Under the pieces are notes generated by a model that made no database searches, was not told where the DNA came from, and saw only the letters and a program-made list of their open reading frames with translations. A stretch of DNA of 22,614 bases, taken from positions 1 through 22,614 of IMG/VR virus record IMGVR_UViG_3300043419_000110; one strand, written 5' to 3'. A program made the translations under genes and the position numbers. Source of the stretch: a virus. This document shows, in pieces, positions 12,169-17,745 of the stretch; the stretch's first letter is position 1, and every line of letters begins with the position of its first letter.

Positions 12169-12348
12169 TTATTCCTCCTTATTTCTAGCAGGGCTTGTAA
12201 TTATCCAAAGCGCTGTAGTTCCTATAATTCCATACCCTACAATAGTTTTAGCGCTTCCATCAAGAACTACCCAGGCTATAAACATACCAAGAAGGGTCCA
12301 AGCCTGATCGATCAGATCCTTGATTATATTTTTAATTATTCTTACCAT
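12169..12348 (-). CDS. Two-helix membrane protein, 59 aa
   Basis: The ORF MVRIIKNIIKDLIDQAWTLL, then GMFIAWVVLDGSAKTIVGYG and IIGTTALWIITSPARNKEE, has an amphipathic start and two hydrophobic spans (about 17-30 and 35-51). Its ATG overlaps the end of the large PA14 gene (ATGGTAA), and its stop comes just before the next ATG. Likely a holin or antiholin partner of the following gene. Confidence 0.75.
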   Translation of the reverse strand: MVRIIKNIIKDLIDQAWTLLGMFIAWVVLDGSAKTIVGYGIIGTTALWIITSPARNKEE

Positions 12349-15164
12349 CTTCTACCTCCTCTTGAACCTGGTGAATTTGCTCCTGAGCCTCCACCAGAAC
12401 TTCCTCCTCCGCCTCCCGTGCCACCTCCTGCAGCTCCTCCTGCAGCAACTGCCGCTGCGTTAATTGCTGCACCTGCTGCAACAACTGTAGCAACAACCAT
12501 GTCTGTTGCCTCTTCTCTTTCTGCATCAGTCATATCTGCACCTATGCTACCCAATGCTGCTAATGCTGCTCCTGGATCAGTTAAAGCTGCTTCTAATAAA
12601 GCTGATGGATTCTGCACCAACTCAACTTGTGCAGCAACTTCAGCAGTAATAACTAAAGCATTTCCGCTTTCATCAGTACGAACTTCAACAGGCGTTGACG
12701 GGGGCAAATCAGAATATGAAACTCCAGAAGCTTTAATTGCCGCTGCCGAAATAGATTGACCAGGTGCTAAATTCCCTATTAGCTTTTCTACAACAACTTC
12801 CTTCTGCTCTTCGGTTAGCTTTCCTTCTTCAGCAGCTTTCTTTAATTCTTGCTCCTCTGCTTTTGCTGCTTCTGACTCAGCTTTTTTAGCTTCTGCTTCT
12901 GCTTTAGCGTCTTCCTCTGCTTGCTTTGCTGCTTCTGCCTCAGCTTTTTTAGCTTCTGCTTCTGCATTTGCATTTTCTTCCGCTTGTCTTGCAGCTTCAG
13001 CTTCTGCTTCTAGTTTTTCTGCTTCTGCTTTAGCAGCCGCTTCTTCTGCTGCTAACTTTTCAGACTCTGCCTTTGCAGCTGCTTCTTCAGCAGCTTTTGC
13101 TTCTTCTGCTGCTTTTGCTGCAGCTTCCTCTGCGGCGATTCTTTCTTCTTCTGCCTTTGCAGCTGCTTCTTCAGCAGCTTTTGCTTCTTCTGCTGCTTTT
13201 GCTGCAGCTTCCTCTGCTAGTTTAGCTTCTGATTCAGCCTTAGCTTTTGCTGCTTCAGCGGCTGCAGCCCTTTGTGCTGCAGCTTCTGCTGCTGCCTCCG
13301 CAGCTTGTTGTGCAGCCAATGCTGCCGCTGCCGCTGCAGCTTGTGCTGCTGCTTGTTGCTCTGCATAATAATTAACTGTAACCTGTGCTGCATTTGTCAT
13401 TGCTGTTACTGCTTGATTCACTTTTGTTGTTGCTACATTAGCTAATGTATCTGCTGTCTGTATGGCTATTGATAAATTTTGATTTGCAGTGGCAAGGTTC
13501 TGCTGCTCTGTTGATAGAGTCTGATTAGCAGTCGTTAAAGTTGTTTGAGCAGATGTTAGGCTTGTCTCTGCGACTACCTTTTCTGCTGTTACGGTTGCTA
13601 GTAATGTTGTGTTAGTAGCAAGGTCCGCAGTGGCTGCTTGTAATGCTGCTACTTGTTGTGGCGTGGCAGATGATGTTGAGAATTCTGAGGCAGGAATTAC
13701 TTCCCATGTTGATCCATTATATCTACGTAATGATACGGCTGCTCCTCCACCATTTTCGTAATACCACATTTCAAATGTTTTTCCAACGCCAGCAGTAGTT
13801 GCAATATCTGCTGTAGACCCACCACCACCTTTATCAAACCAGTCATTGATTACAGTTTGACCATCTAGCTTTAGTAGAACCCCGTCATCAGCAGGCGCTG
13901 TAATGTATTGCGTTCCAGTAGTCTGTGGAGTCCAAATACCATCCCATTTAACTTGAAAGCCTTCTGTAATTGTTGTAGTTGCTTGCTTAGTTGCAGATAC
14001 ATTGTCTACTCCATAGTAGTCCCAGTTTGCTGGTATATTTATAGATGCAATCTTTTTGCCTTCTGGTGCAGTAATAACTTCTTGATGGACATAGCTAGGA
14101 TATGTTGAGTTAACATTATCCTGAATATTAAAAGTACTTGTAGTTCCATCTGTATATGTAACTACGGCATCATGGTCACCGTTTTTAGCAAACACTTGGA
14201 AGCTTGCAGCAACTGTATTTGCTGGCATAGTAATAAGAGTATCTGCGGTTGATCCTCTAAGTGTTAGCGAAGGATCTTGTCCAGGACCAGGAAATCCAAT
14301 AGACCCAATGTATACCTGATTGTTATTTGTAGTTGAGACTGGGGTTCCATTTACTGTAATACCTATCTCAGTATTTAGTCTATTATTAGCAAATGTTTCA
14401 GTTACAGTTGTTGTCCCGCCATTTACTGTTGGACCTCCGCTTCCCCATTGTTCGCTAATCCCATTTGTATCTTTTCCAGTATAAACAACTGTTCCTTCTC
14501 CAAGTGCGGGGGAAGCACCATTGTCTGCGCTGTCAATAATTGTTATATTTAGTCCAGGAGATGTGTTTGCATTTACTACTGCTGTGGCAGACTCTACTAT
14601 ATCTGTCTTTATTTCTACTACCGCTGTCTGTGATTCAACTGTTGCTGTTGCTATGGCTAAGTTAGTAGTTGCTGTAGCTACTAATGATGTTGCTGATTCA
14701 ACTGCTATGGTAGCCGCTGCTACTACTGCTGTTTGGGACTCAACTACTACCTGTATTTCTGTTGCAACATTGATTGCTGTTTCTGCTGACTGAATTGCTG
14801 TATTTGCCTCTTGAACTTTAACTGTTGCTTCAGAAAGAGCTGTGGCTATAGGTTCCTGCGTAGTGGCAATTGTTGTAGCAGCCTGACTATCTGTATTTGG
14901 AACATTAGCTTGAATTGTTGCAACAATGGCGCTTGATTGAGTTTGAGCAGCCTGCTGCAATGTTGTTTCTGCTGTTTCTACCTTGGCCACAACCGTCTCA
15001 ACTGTAACAGTAGTGGTTGTGATGGTAGTTTCTGATGTGGTATTAGGATCTGCTGGTGTTACCTGAATAGTAACTTCATCTGCATAAGCATTGCTTGGAC
15101 CGAAAAGGAAAAGCCAGCCCATTATAAATAAGCTGGTTAGGAAATACTGTAACTTTCTAGTCAA
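12342..15164 (-). CDS. PA14/coiled-coil surface or fibre protein, 940 aa
   Basis: A very large secreted-type protein. Residues 1-29 are a signal peptide or anchor. Residues 45-200 are Thr/Val/Ala-rich helices. Residues 205-395 form a beta-sandwich region (for example NNQVYIGSIGFPGPGQDPSL). Residues 398-496 are a PA14-like domain (VKWDGIWTPQTTGTQYITAP; ADDGVLLKLDGQTVINDWFD), which binds carbohydrate in many adhesins. Residues 500-780 are a long Ala/Glu coiled coil like TolA. Residues 785-880 are a small domain (ALGSIGADMTDAEREEA), then a hydrophobic segment (887-912) and a Gly/Ser tail ending RGGRRW. TTG is the start, with GGGAG 7 nt before it. It may bind a surface glycan as a tail fibre or act as a displayed adhesin on the infected cell. 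The ending resembles host surface proteins as I recall them. Confidence 0.85.
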   Translation of the reverse strand: MTRKLQYFLTSLFIMGWLFLFGPSNAYADEVTIQVTPADPNTTSETTITTTTVTVETVVAKVETAETTLQQAAQTQSSAIVATIQANVPNTDSQAATTIATTQEPIATALSEATVKVQEANTAIQSAETAINVATEIQVVVESQTAVVAAATIAVESATSLVATATTNLAIATATVESQTAVVEIKTDIVESATAVVNANTSPGLNITIIDSADNGASPALGEGTVVYTGKDTNGISEQWGSGGPTVNGGTTTVTETFANNRLNTEIGITVNGTPVSTTNNNQVYIGSIGFPGPGQDPSLTLRGSTADTLITMPANTVAASFQVFAKNGDHDAVVTYTDGTTSTFNIQDNVNSTYPSYVHQEVITAPEGKKIASINIPANWDYYGVDNVSATKQATTTITEGFQVKWDGIWTPQTTGTQYITAPADDGVLLKLDGQTVINDWFDKGGGGSTADIATTAGVGKTFEMWYYENGGGAAVSLRRYNGSTWEVIPASEFSTSSATPQQVAALQAATADLATNTTLLATVTAEKVVAETSLTSAQTTLTTANQTLSTEQQNLATANQNLSIAIQTADTLANVATTKVNQAVTAMTNAAQVTVNYYAEQQAAAQAAAAAAALAAQQAAEAAAEAAAQRAAAAEAAKAKAESEAKLAEEAAAKAAEEAKAAEEAAAKAEEERIAAEEAAAKAAEEAKAAEEAAAKAESEKLAAEEAAAKAEAEKLEAEAEAARQAEENANAEAEAKKAEAEAAKQAEEDAKAEAEAKKAESEAAKAEEQELKKAAEEGKLTEEQKEVVVEKLIGNLAPGQSISAAAIKASGVSYSDLPPSTPVEVRTDESGNALVITAEVAAQVELVQNPSALLEAALTDPGAALAALGSIGADMTDAEREEATDMVVATVVAAGAAINAAAVAAGGAAGGGTGGGGGSSGGGSGANSPGSRGGRRW
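13066..13217 (-). repeat. 84-nt tandem repeat in the coiled coil
   Basis: Two copies of a 68-nt sequence, identical by eye, begin at 13066 and 13150 (period 84 nt, or 28 residues, four heptads). They encode residues of about 649-704. Near-identity at the DNA level points to recent duplication or gene conversion, so coil length may vary between relatives. Confidence 0.8.
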
Positions 15165-15206
15165 TTAGGGTCTCCCAAGTAATGCAATATATTTGCTTAC
15201 ATAGGA

Positions 15207-15215
15207 ATTATAACA
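15207..15215 (-). promoter_or_regulatory. Extended -10 promoter of the PA14 gene
   Basis: TGTTATAAT on the minus strand is a TGn-extended -10. No good -35 is present. Transcription would start near 15200, giving a leader of about 35 nt before the TTG start at 15164. Confidence 0.55.
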
Positions 15216-15244
15216 GATAAGTATTGTTAAATTAAATCAGTTAA

Positions 15245-15430
15245 CTACCTTGCGTTATCTGTTTTATAGAAACCATTGCCCTTAAACTGTATACCAAAGG
15301 TGCCGTAATGCCTCTGTAGCTTTTCCCCACACTTATTGCATAGATAGCTTGGTTCAACAGAGTTTATTGATCTTTCTTTTGTGACAATGTCTTCTGGAGA
15401 ACACTCACACTTATACTCGTAATATGGCAT
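15245..15430 (-). CDS. FmdB-type zinc-ribbon protein
   Basis: The 61-residue protein begins MPYYEYKCECSPED, as FmdB-family zinc ribbons do (MPxYEYxC), with a second pair in YLCNKCGEKLQRHYGTFGIQ and an ending FKGNGFYKTDNAR that also matches the family. The first pair here is C-x-C instead of the usual C-x2-C. It is transcribed with the nuclease upstream (TAATG overlap). Family members are often annotated as regulators, without proof. It could help the nuclease or bind nucleic acid. Confidence 0.85.
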   Translation of the reverse strand: MPYYEYKCECSPEDIVTKERSINSVEPSYLCNKCGEKLQRHYGTFGIQFKGNGFYKTDNAR

Positions 15431-15837
15431 TACTTACCGCTCTTTTTTCTCTTCTCTGCCAAGATTGTAAAGTCTTTAATCTTGGTTTCGCCCATGTAGC
15501 CCCAGGCGTATCCATCTTCAATCATAATTTCATTTACTGACTTAGAGTTACCGTCTAGGTAAACCCATCCAAGTATTCTTCCGTACTTCTCTGAACTATC
15601 TGGAAGCTCTGTTTTAATTACAATATCTTTAACGTCTTTAAATTTAGACTTCAGATATTCTTTTGATTCAAGCCCCAGACTTTTCTCAAACTTATCAGTA
15701 GTTCTTGACTCTGGAGTATCAATGCCAGCCAGTCTTAGTCTCTGAGAATATGAGATGCTAAATCCTAGATCAATGTCAACATCGATAGTGTCACCGTCTA
15801 CTATCTTTGTAACCTGCTTAACTCGATACTCGTACAT
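15430..15837 (-). CDS. Staphylococcal-type nuclease (SNase)
   Basis: This 135-residue protein has the OB-fold nuclease pattern: VDGDTIDVDIDLG (13-25), RLRLAGIDTPES (33-44) and EKYGRILGWVY (84-93). The residues matching SNase R35, D40, E43 and R87 are all present, so it is probably an active Ca-dependent nuclease on DNA or RNA. No signal peptide is seen, so it should be cytoplasmic, unlike the secreted staphylococcal enzyme. It is behind its own -10 box and a structured leader with a hideable ribosome binding site, suggesting tight control. Possible jobs are host DNA degradation or nucleotide salvage. Confidence 0.9.
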   Translation of the reverse strand: MYEYRVKQVTKIVDGDTIDVDIDLGFSISYSQRLRLAGIDTPESRTTDKFEKSLGLESKEYLKSKFKDVKDIVIKTELPDSSEKYGRILGWVYLDGNSKSVNEIMIEDGYAWGYMGETKIKDFTILAEKRKKSGK

Positions 15838-15944
15838 AATACTCCTTAAATGTTTAGGAGCAGTTTTTAGACTTGCTCAGGTCTGTCCTACGGGTAGCGC
15901 CCGTATAAAGTCTGCGACTCCCCAGTGACGGGGTGCAGGCTTCT
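15838..15944 (-). ncRNA. Structured, riboswitch-like leader
   Basis: On the minus strand the RNA can fold as CTGC/GCAG (15935-15938 with 15912-15915) around a CCCC/GGGG hairpin (15930-15933 with 15920-15923); AGACTT/AAGTCT (15908-15913 with 15869-15874) enclosing ACGGG/CCCGT (15900-15904 with 15890-15894); and GAGCA/TGCTC (15874-15878 with 15858-15862). A competing helix CTCCT/AGGAG (15856-15860 with 15842-15846) covers the Shine-Dalgarno of the SNase gene and uses the same bases as the last stem. Not all stems can form together. I could not match it to a known riboswitch class. Confidence 0.55.
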
Positions 15945-15950
15945 ATTATA
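15945..15950 (-). promoter_or_regulatory. -10 box for the structured leader
   Basis: TATAAT preceded by AAATAG, a variant of the ATTTAG element. No clear -35 at 17 nt. The transcript would begin about 15938, at the foot of the first helix. Confidence 0.5.
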
Positions 15951-15954
15951 CTAT

Positions 15955-16374
15955 TTATTTGATTTTGATCGTCTTTGGCTTTTTATCTTCAGGTACAATT
16001 TTTTCAACTGTAACGGACAAAAGACCATTTTTTAGCTCAGCACCAGTGACTTCCATATATTCACCAAGCGCAAATGTGCGGGTAAATTTACGGGCAGCAA
16101 TTCCTTTATGAATTGCTTCACCAGAATCCTCTGTAGACACCTCTCCCTTAATTACTAGAGTTCCATTATCTAGAGTAACATCCACGTCCTTCTTGTCAAA
16201 ACCAGCCAGGGCTAGGTCTACACGAAATACGTCCTCCTCTATCTTTACGATATTGTAGGGCGGGTATGATTGATGTGATGCTGTTGTGTGTACTGTATTT
16301 AGGCGATCAAACATATCGTTGAAGCCAATAAAAAATGGATCCTTAAAAAGATCCAATGTAAAATGTGTTACCAT
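15955..16374 (-). CDS. HSP20 small heat-shock protein
   Basis: This 139-residue ATP-independent chaperone has an N-terminal arm (LDLFKDPFFIGFNDMFDRLN), the alpha-crystallin domain beginning YPPYNIVKIEEDVFRVDLAL (about 37-56), a DVDVTLDNGTLVIKGE strand pair, and the signature ELKNGLLSVTVEKIVPE near the end, followed by the KTIKIK motif of C-terminal IxI type. It keeps unfolded proteins soluble and may help virion assembly or cope with stress of infection. The ribosome binding site is AAGGAGG. HSP20 genes are known in marine and freshwater phages. A dyad overlies its transcription start. Confidence 0.95.
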   Translation of the reverse strand: MVTHFTLDLFKDPFFIGFNDMFDRLNTVHTTASHQSYPPYNIVKIEEDVFRVDLALAGFDKKDVDVTLDNGTLVIKGEVSTEDSGEAIHKGIAARKFTRTFALGEYMEVTGAELKNGLLSVTVEKIVPEDKKPKTIKIK

Positions 16375-16402
16375 TTTATTCCTCCTTTAAGCGAATAAAT
16401 TA

Positions 16403-16433
16403 ATATGTGGGCCCCTTATGGCGACCCACATAT
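16403..16433 (-). repeat. Inverted repeat over the HSP20 transcription start
   Basis: A perfect 9-bp repeat, ATATGTGGG (16403-16411) and CCCACATAT (16425-16433) with 13 nt between, begins at the -10 box and spans the expected start. It may be an operator; only part would be transcribed. Confidence 0.7.
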
Positions 16434-16462
16434 ATTATATCAAAAAGTTGATATACAGGCAA
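16434..16462 (-). promoter_or_regulatory. Promoter of HSP20
   Basis: TTGCCT (16457-16462), 17-nt spacer, TATAAT (16434-16439), with TGA directly upstream (extended -10). It starts at the stop codon of the preceding gene and gives a leader of about 50 nt. Confidence 0.8.
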
Positions 16463-16645
16463 TTAGAATATCTTTGTATTCTTTTCGTTCATCTTTTCCG
16501 CTTCTGCTTCTGAAGCGTATAGAGCTCTAAGCTGAGCAACCGCTGCAGATTCACCTGCATGGCACCCTACAAGCTCACCAGTATCTTGCTTTACAACAGC
16601 GTATCCAGTACATCCTGCTGCATTTCTTTTAATTTCCCAAGGCAT
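16463..16645 (-). CDS. Small conserved phage protein, 60 aa
   Basis: MPWEIKRNAAGCTGYAVVKQ, then DTGELVGCHAGESAAVAQLR and ALYASEAEAEKMNEKNTKIF follow a pattern (PW.I.....YAV....G...G.H....A..Q..ALYA.E) seen in phage proteins near the portal and protease genes, where it is often a domain of a longer chain. Here it stands alone. AGGAGG precedes the ATG. It might bind or mark virion proteins; function unproven. Confidence 0.8.
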   Translation of the reverse strand: MPWEIKRNAAGCTGYAVVKQDTGELVGCHAGESAAVAQLRALYASEAEAEKMNEKNTKIF

Positions 16646-16654
16646 ATTATCCTC

Positions 16655-16972
16655 CTAGTCGTTTGGAACTTCAGGCAGATCCATCTCGATCAGCCCCATT
16701 TCTTTTGCTAACTTCTTTCCTTCTTCAGTTAAATGTAATGTAGCTTCTAAATTCTCATCATATTCAACCTGAAGCAGATCTAATTCGTATAACTTCATCA
16801 ATGAATTATCTACATATTCATGGTGAGCCTCCCATAATTCTGGAGCTATATCTTTAGCCTTTTCATTTATTGCAAATATCATTTCGCCAGATTCGTCCAT
16901 ACCTTCTAATGTTACTGCGCCTATCTCAAGGTAGTATTCTAAATCTCTATGTGGTACTTCTTCTTCGTCCAT
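16655..16972 (-). CDS. Small acidic protein, winged-helix-like
   Basis: I start this 105-residue protein at MDEEEVPHRD, which has AAAGGAG at 6-7 nt. A longer reading would start inside the tRNA gene. The chain has LEYYLEIGAVTLEGMDESGE, then MIFAINEKAKDIAPELWEAH and LLQVEYDENLEATLHLTEEG, a helix-helix-beta hairpin order resembling a winged helix. It recalls actinophage proteins near the terminase, of unknown role. It follows the tRNA by 21 nt. Confidence 0.8.
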   Translation of the reverse strand: MDEEEVPHRDLEYYLEIGAVTLEGMDESGEMIFAINEKAKDIAPELWEAHHEYVDNSLMKLYELDLLQVEYDENLEATLHLTEEGKKLAKEMGLIEMDLPEVPND

Positions 16973-16993
16973 GCTATCTCCTTTATTTACTAG

Positions 16994-17068
16994 TCCGCCA
17001 GGTTGGATTTGAACCAACGATTCATACCTTATAAGAGTATTTCCAAAACCAGGCTAGGATACTGGCGG
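16994..17068 (-). tRNA. tRNA-Ile (anticodon UAU)
   Basis: A 75-nt cloverleaf fits: acceptor CCGCCAG/CTGGCGG (7 bp), a 3-bp D stem (TCC/GGA) with a GG-containing loop, anticodon stem ATACT/GGTAT with loop CTTATAA, variable GAATC, T stem GTTGG/CCAAC with loop TTCAAAT, discriminator A. CCA is not encoded. The anticodon reads UAU, for codon AUA. Oddities: the first pair is C-G, and U replaces A at position 21. Its first 15 nt are also the last codons and stop of the endonuclease VII gene. Confidence 0.88.
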
Positions 17069-17458
17069 TCTTTTAATGTAATCAACTGCATTATTTAAAA
17101 GTTTTAAATCATCCTCAAGTAATCCTATTGCTGTATTACAATTACTACATAATACACCCCTAATGCATTTTCCGCAAGACCAGGCTCCCTTACAACAATT
17201 ATGATCGTGGTCTATGTGAACAGCATGCTTATTTCTGCATATCCAACAATTTCCTTTATATCTTTTAAGCATAAAATCGTACTGCTCTTTAGTAATATTA
17301 TGCCTTTTAAATCTTCTTGGATCATAGCCTAAAGATTTAATATCTCTATCTCTTTTTTGTCTTCTATACTTATTTGCTGCAAGTCTGCACTTATCGCAGG
17401 GAACCTCTTTGTTTTTGCCATGCGTTTGATATCCAGAATATGTACCACATTTAACCAT
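17054..17458 (-). CDS. Recombination endonuclease VII-like nuclease
   Basis: This 134-residue HNH-type nuclease has the family signature: zinc Cys pair CWIC (71-74), catalytic HIDHDH (81-86) and second pair LCSNCNTAIGLLEDD (103-117), with extra cysteines (CCKGAWSCGKC) between. An N-terminal Cys pair (VPCDKC) adds a second zinc site. Relatives in T4 resolve branched DNA before packaging, which fits its place next to the terminase genes; free-standing homing HNH nucleases share this form and are an alternative. Its start has a promoter -10 6 nt upstream and no ribosome binding site. Its end overlaps the tRNA. Confidence 0.9.
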   Translation of the reverse strand: MVKCGTYSGYQTHGKNKEVPCDKCRLAANKYRRQKRDRDIKSLGYDPRRFKRHNITKEQYDFMLKRYKGNCWICRNKHAVHIDHDHNCCKGAWSCGKCIRGVLCSNCNTAIGLLEDDLKLLNNAVDYIKRPPVS

Positions 17459-17464
17459 AAATAC

Positions 17465-17493
17465 ATTATATCATAATTTATTTATCATAACAA
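17465..17493 (-). promoter_or_regulatory. Leaderless promoter of endonuclease VII
   Basis: TTGTTA (17488-17493), 17-nt spacer, TATAAT (17465-17470), with TGA upstream (extended -10). The gap to the ATG is 6 nt. It occupies the whole space between two genes. Confidence 0.75.
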
Positions 17494-17745
17494 CTATTGT
17501 AGCGTTCCGTCCTCATTTTTGTCAATAGTTGTTTCGACTAGCTGCTGTACATATTCAGAAAAATGCTTTCTAATGTTTCCAGTTGGTCTTGCACCTAAAG
17601 AGATCCATATTCTTTTATACTCGATAACATTTGAAAAAGTAGTAGGACATAGGGATACGCCATTATATTCTTTCAATGTAGTTGGCAGTGGAACATGCTT
17701 ACCACAGCACTTACATTCTTTAGCCAGCTCTTGATATATACTCAT
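17494..17745 (-). CDS. Zinc-type protein next to the terminase, 83 aa
   Basis: MSIYQELAKECKCCGKHVPL, then PTTLKEYNGVSLCPTTFSNV and YKRIWISLGARPTGNIRKHF, SEYVQQLVETTIDKNEDG. CKCCGKH plus the later C (SLCPTT) can bind zinc. The GNIRKHFSEYVQQLVE segment is helical. I recall this pattern beside TerL in actinophages, without function. It overlaps the terminase stop (ATGA), so both are made together. Confidence 0.8.
   Translation of the reverse strand: MSIYQELAKECKCCGKHVPLPTTLKEYNGVSLCPTTFSNVIEYKRIWISLGARPTGNIRKHFSEYVQQLVETTIDKNEDGTLQ
17496..17525 (-). promoter_or_regulatory. Possible second promoter upstream
   Basis: TTGACA (17520-17525), 18-nt spacer, TACAAT (17496-17501), in the 3' end of the preceding gene. 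It would give a leadered transcript, in contrast to the leaderless one. Confidence 0.45.

Noticed and set aside
12418-14793. Plus-strand ORFs in the 940-residue gene region
   Set aside because: Same repeat-driven effect; the minus strand has a full-length coherent protein.
15858-15904. Twister-ribozyme-like segments (GGGCGCT, GCAAGTC) in the structured leader
   Set aside because: The short matches are in the wrong order, and the GGGCGCT segment falls in a closed hairpin rather than an internal loop.
16973-17017. Upstream extension of the gene at 16655 with ATG inside the tRNA
   Set aside because: The extension overlaps the T arm of the tRNA, while MDEEEV has an excellent AAAGGAG site.
16994-17068. 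tRNA as an attachment site
   Set aside because: No integrase or repeated tRNA fragment is found in the window, so integration cannot be supported.
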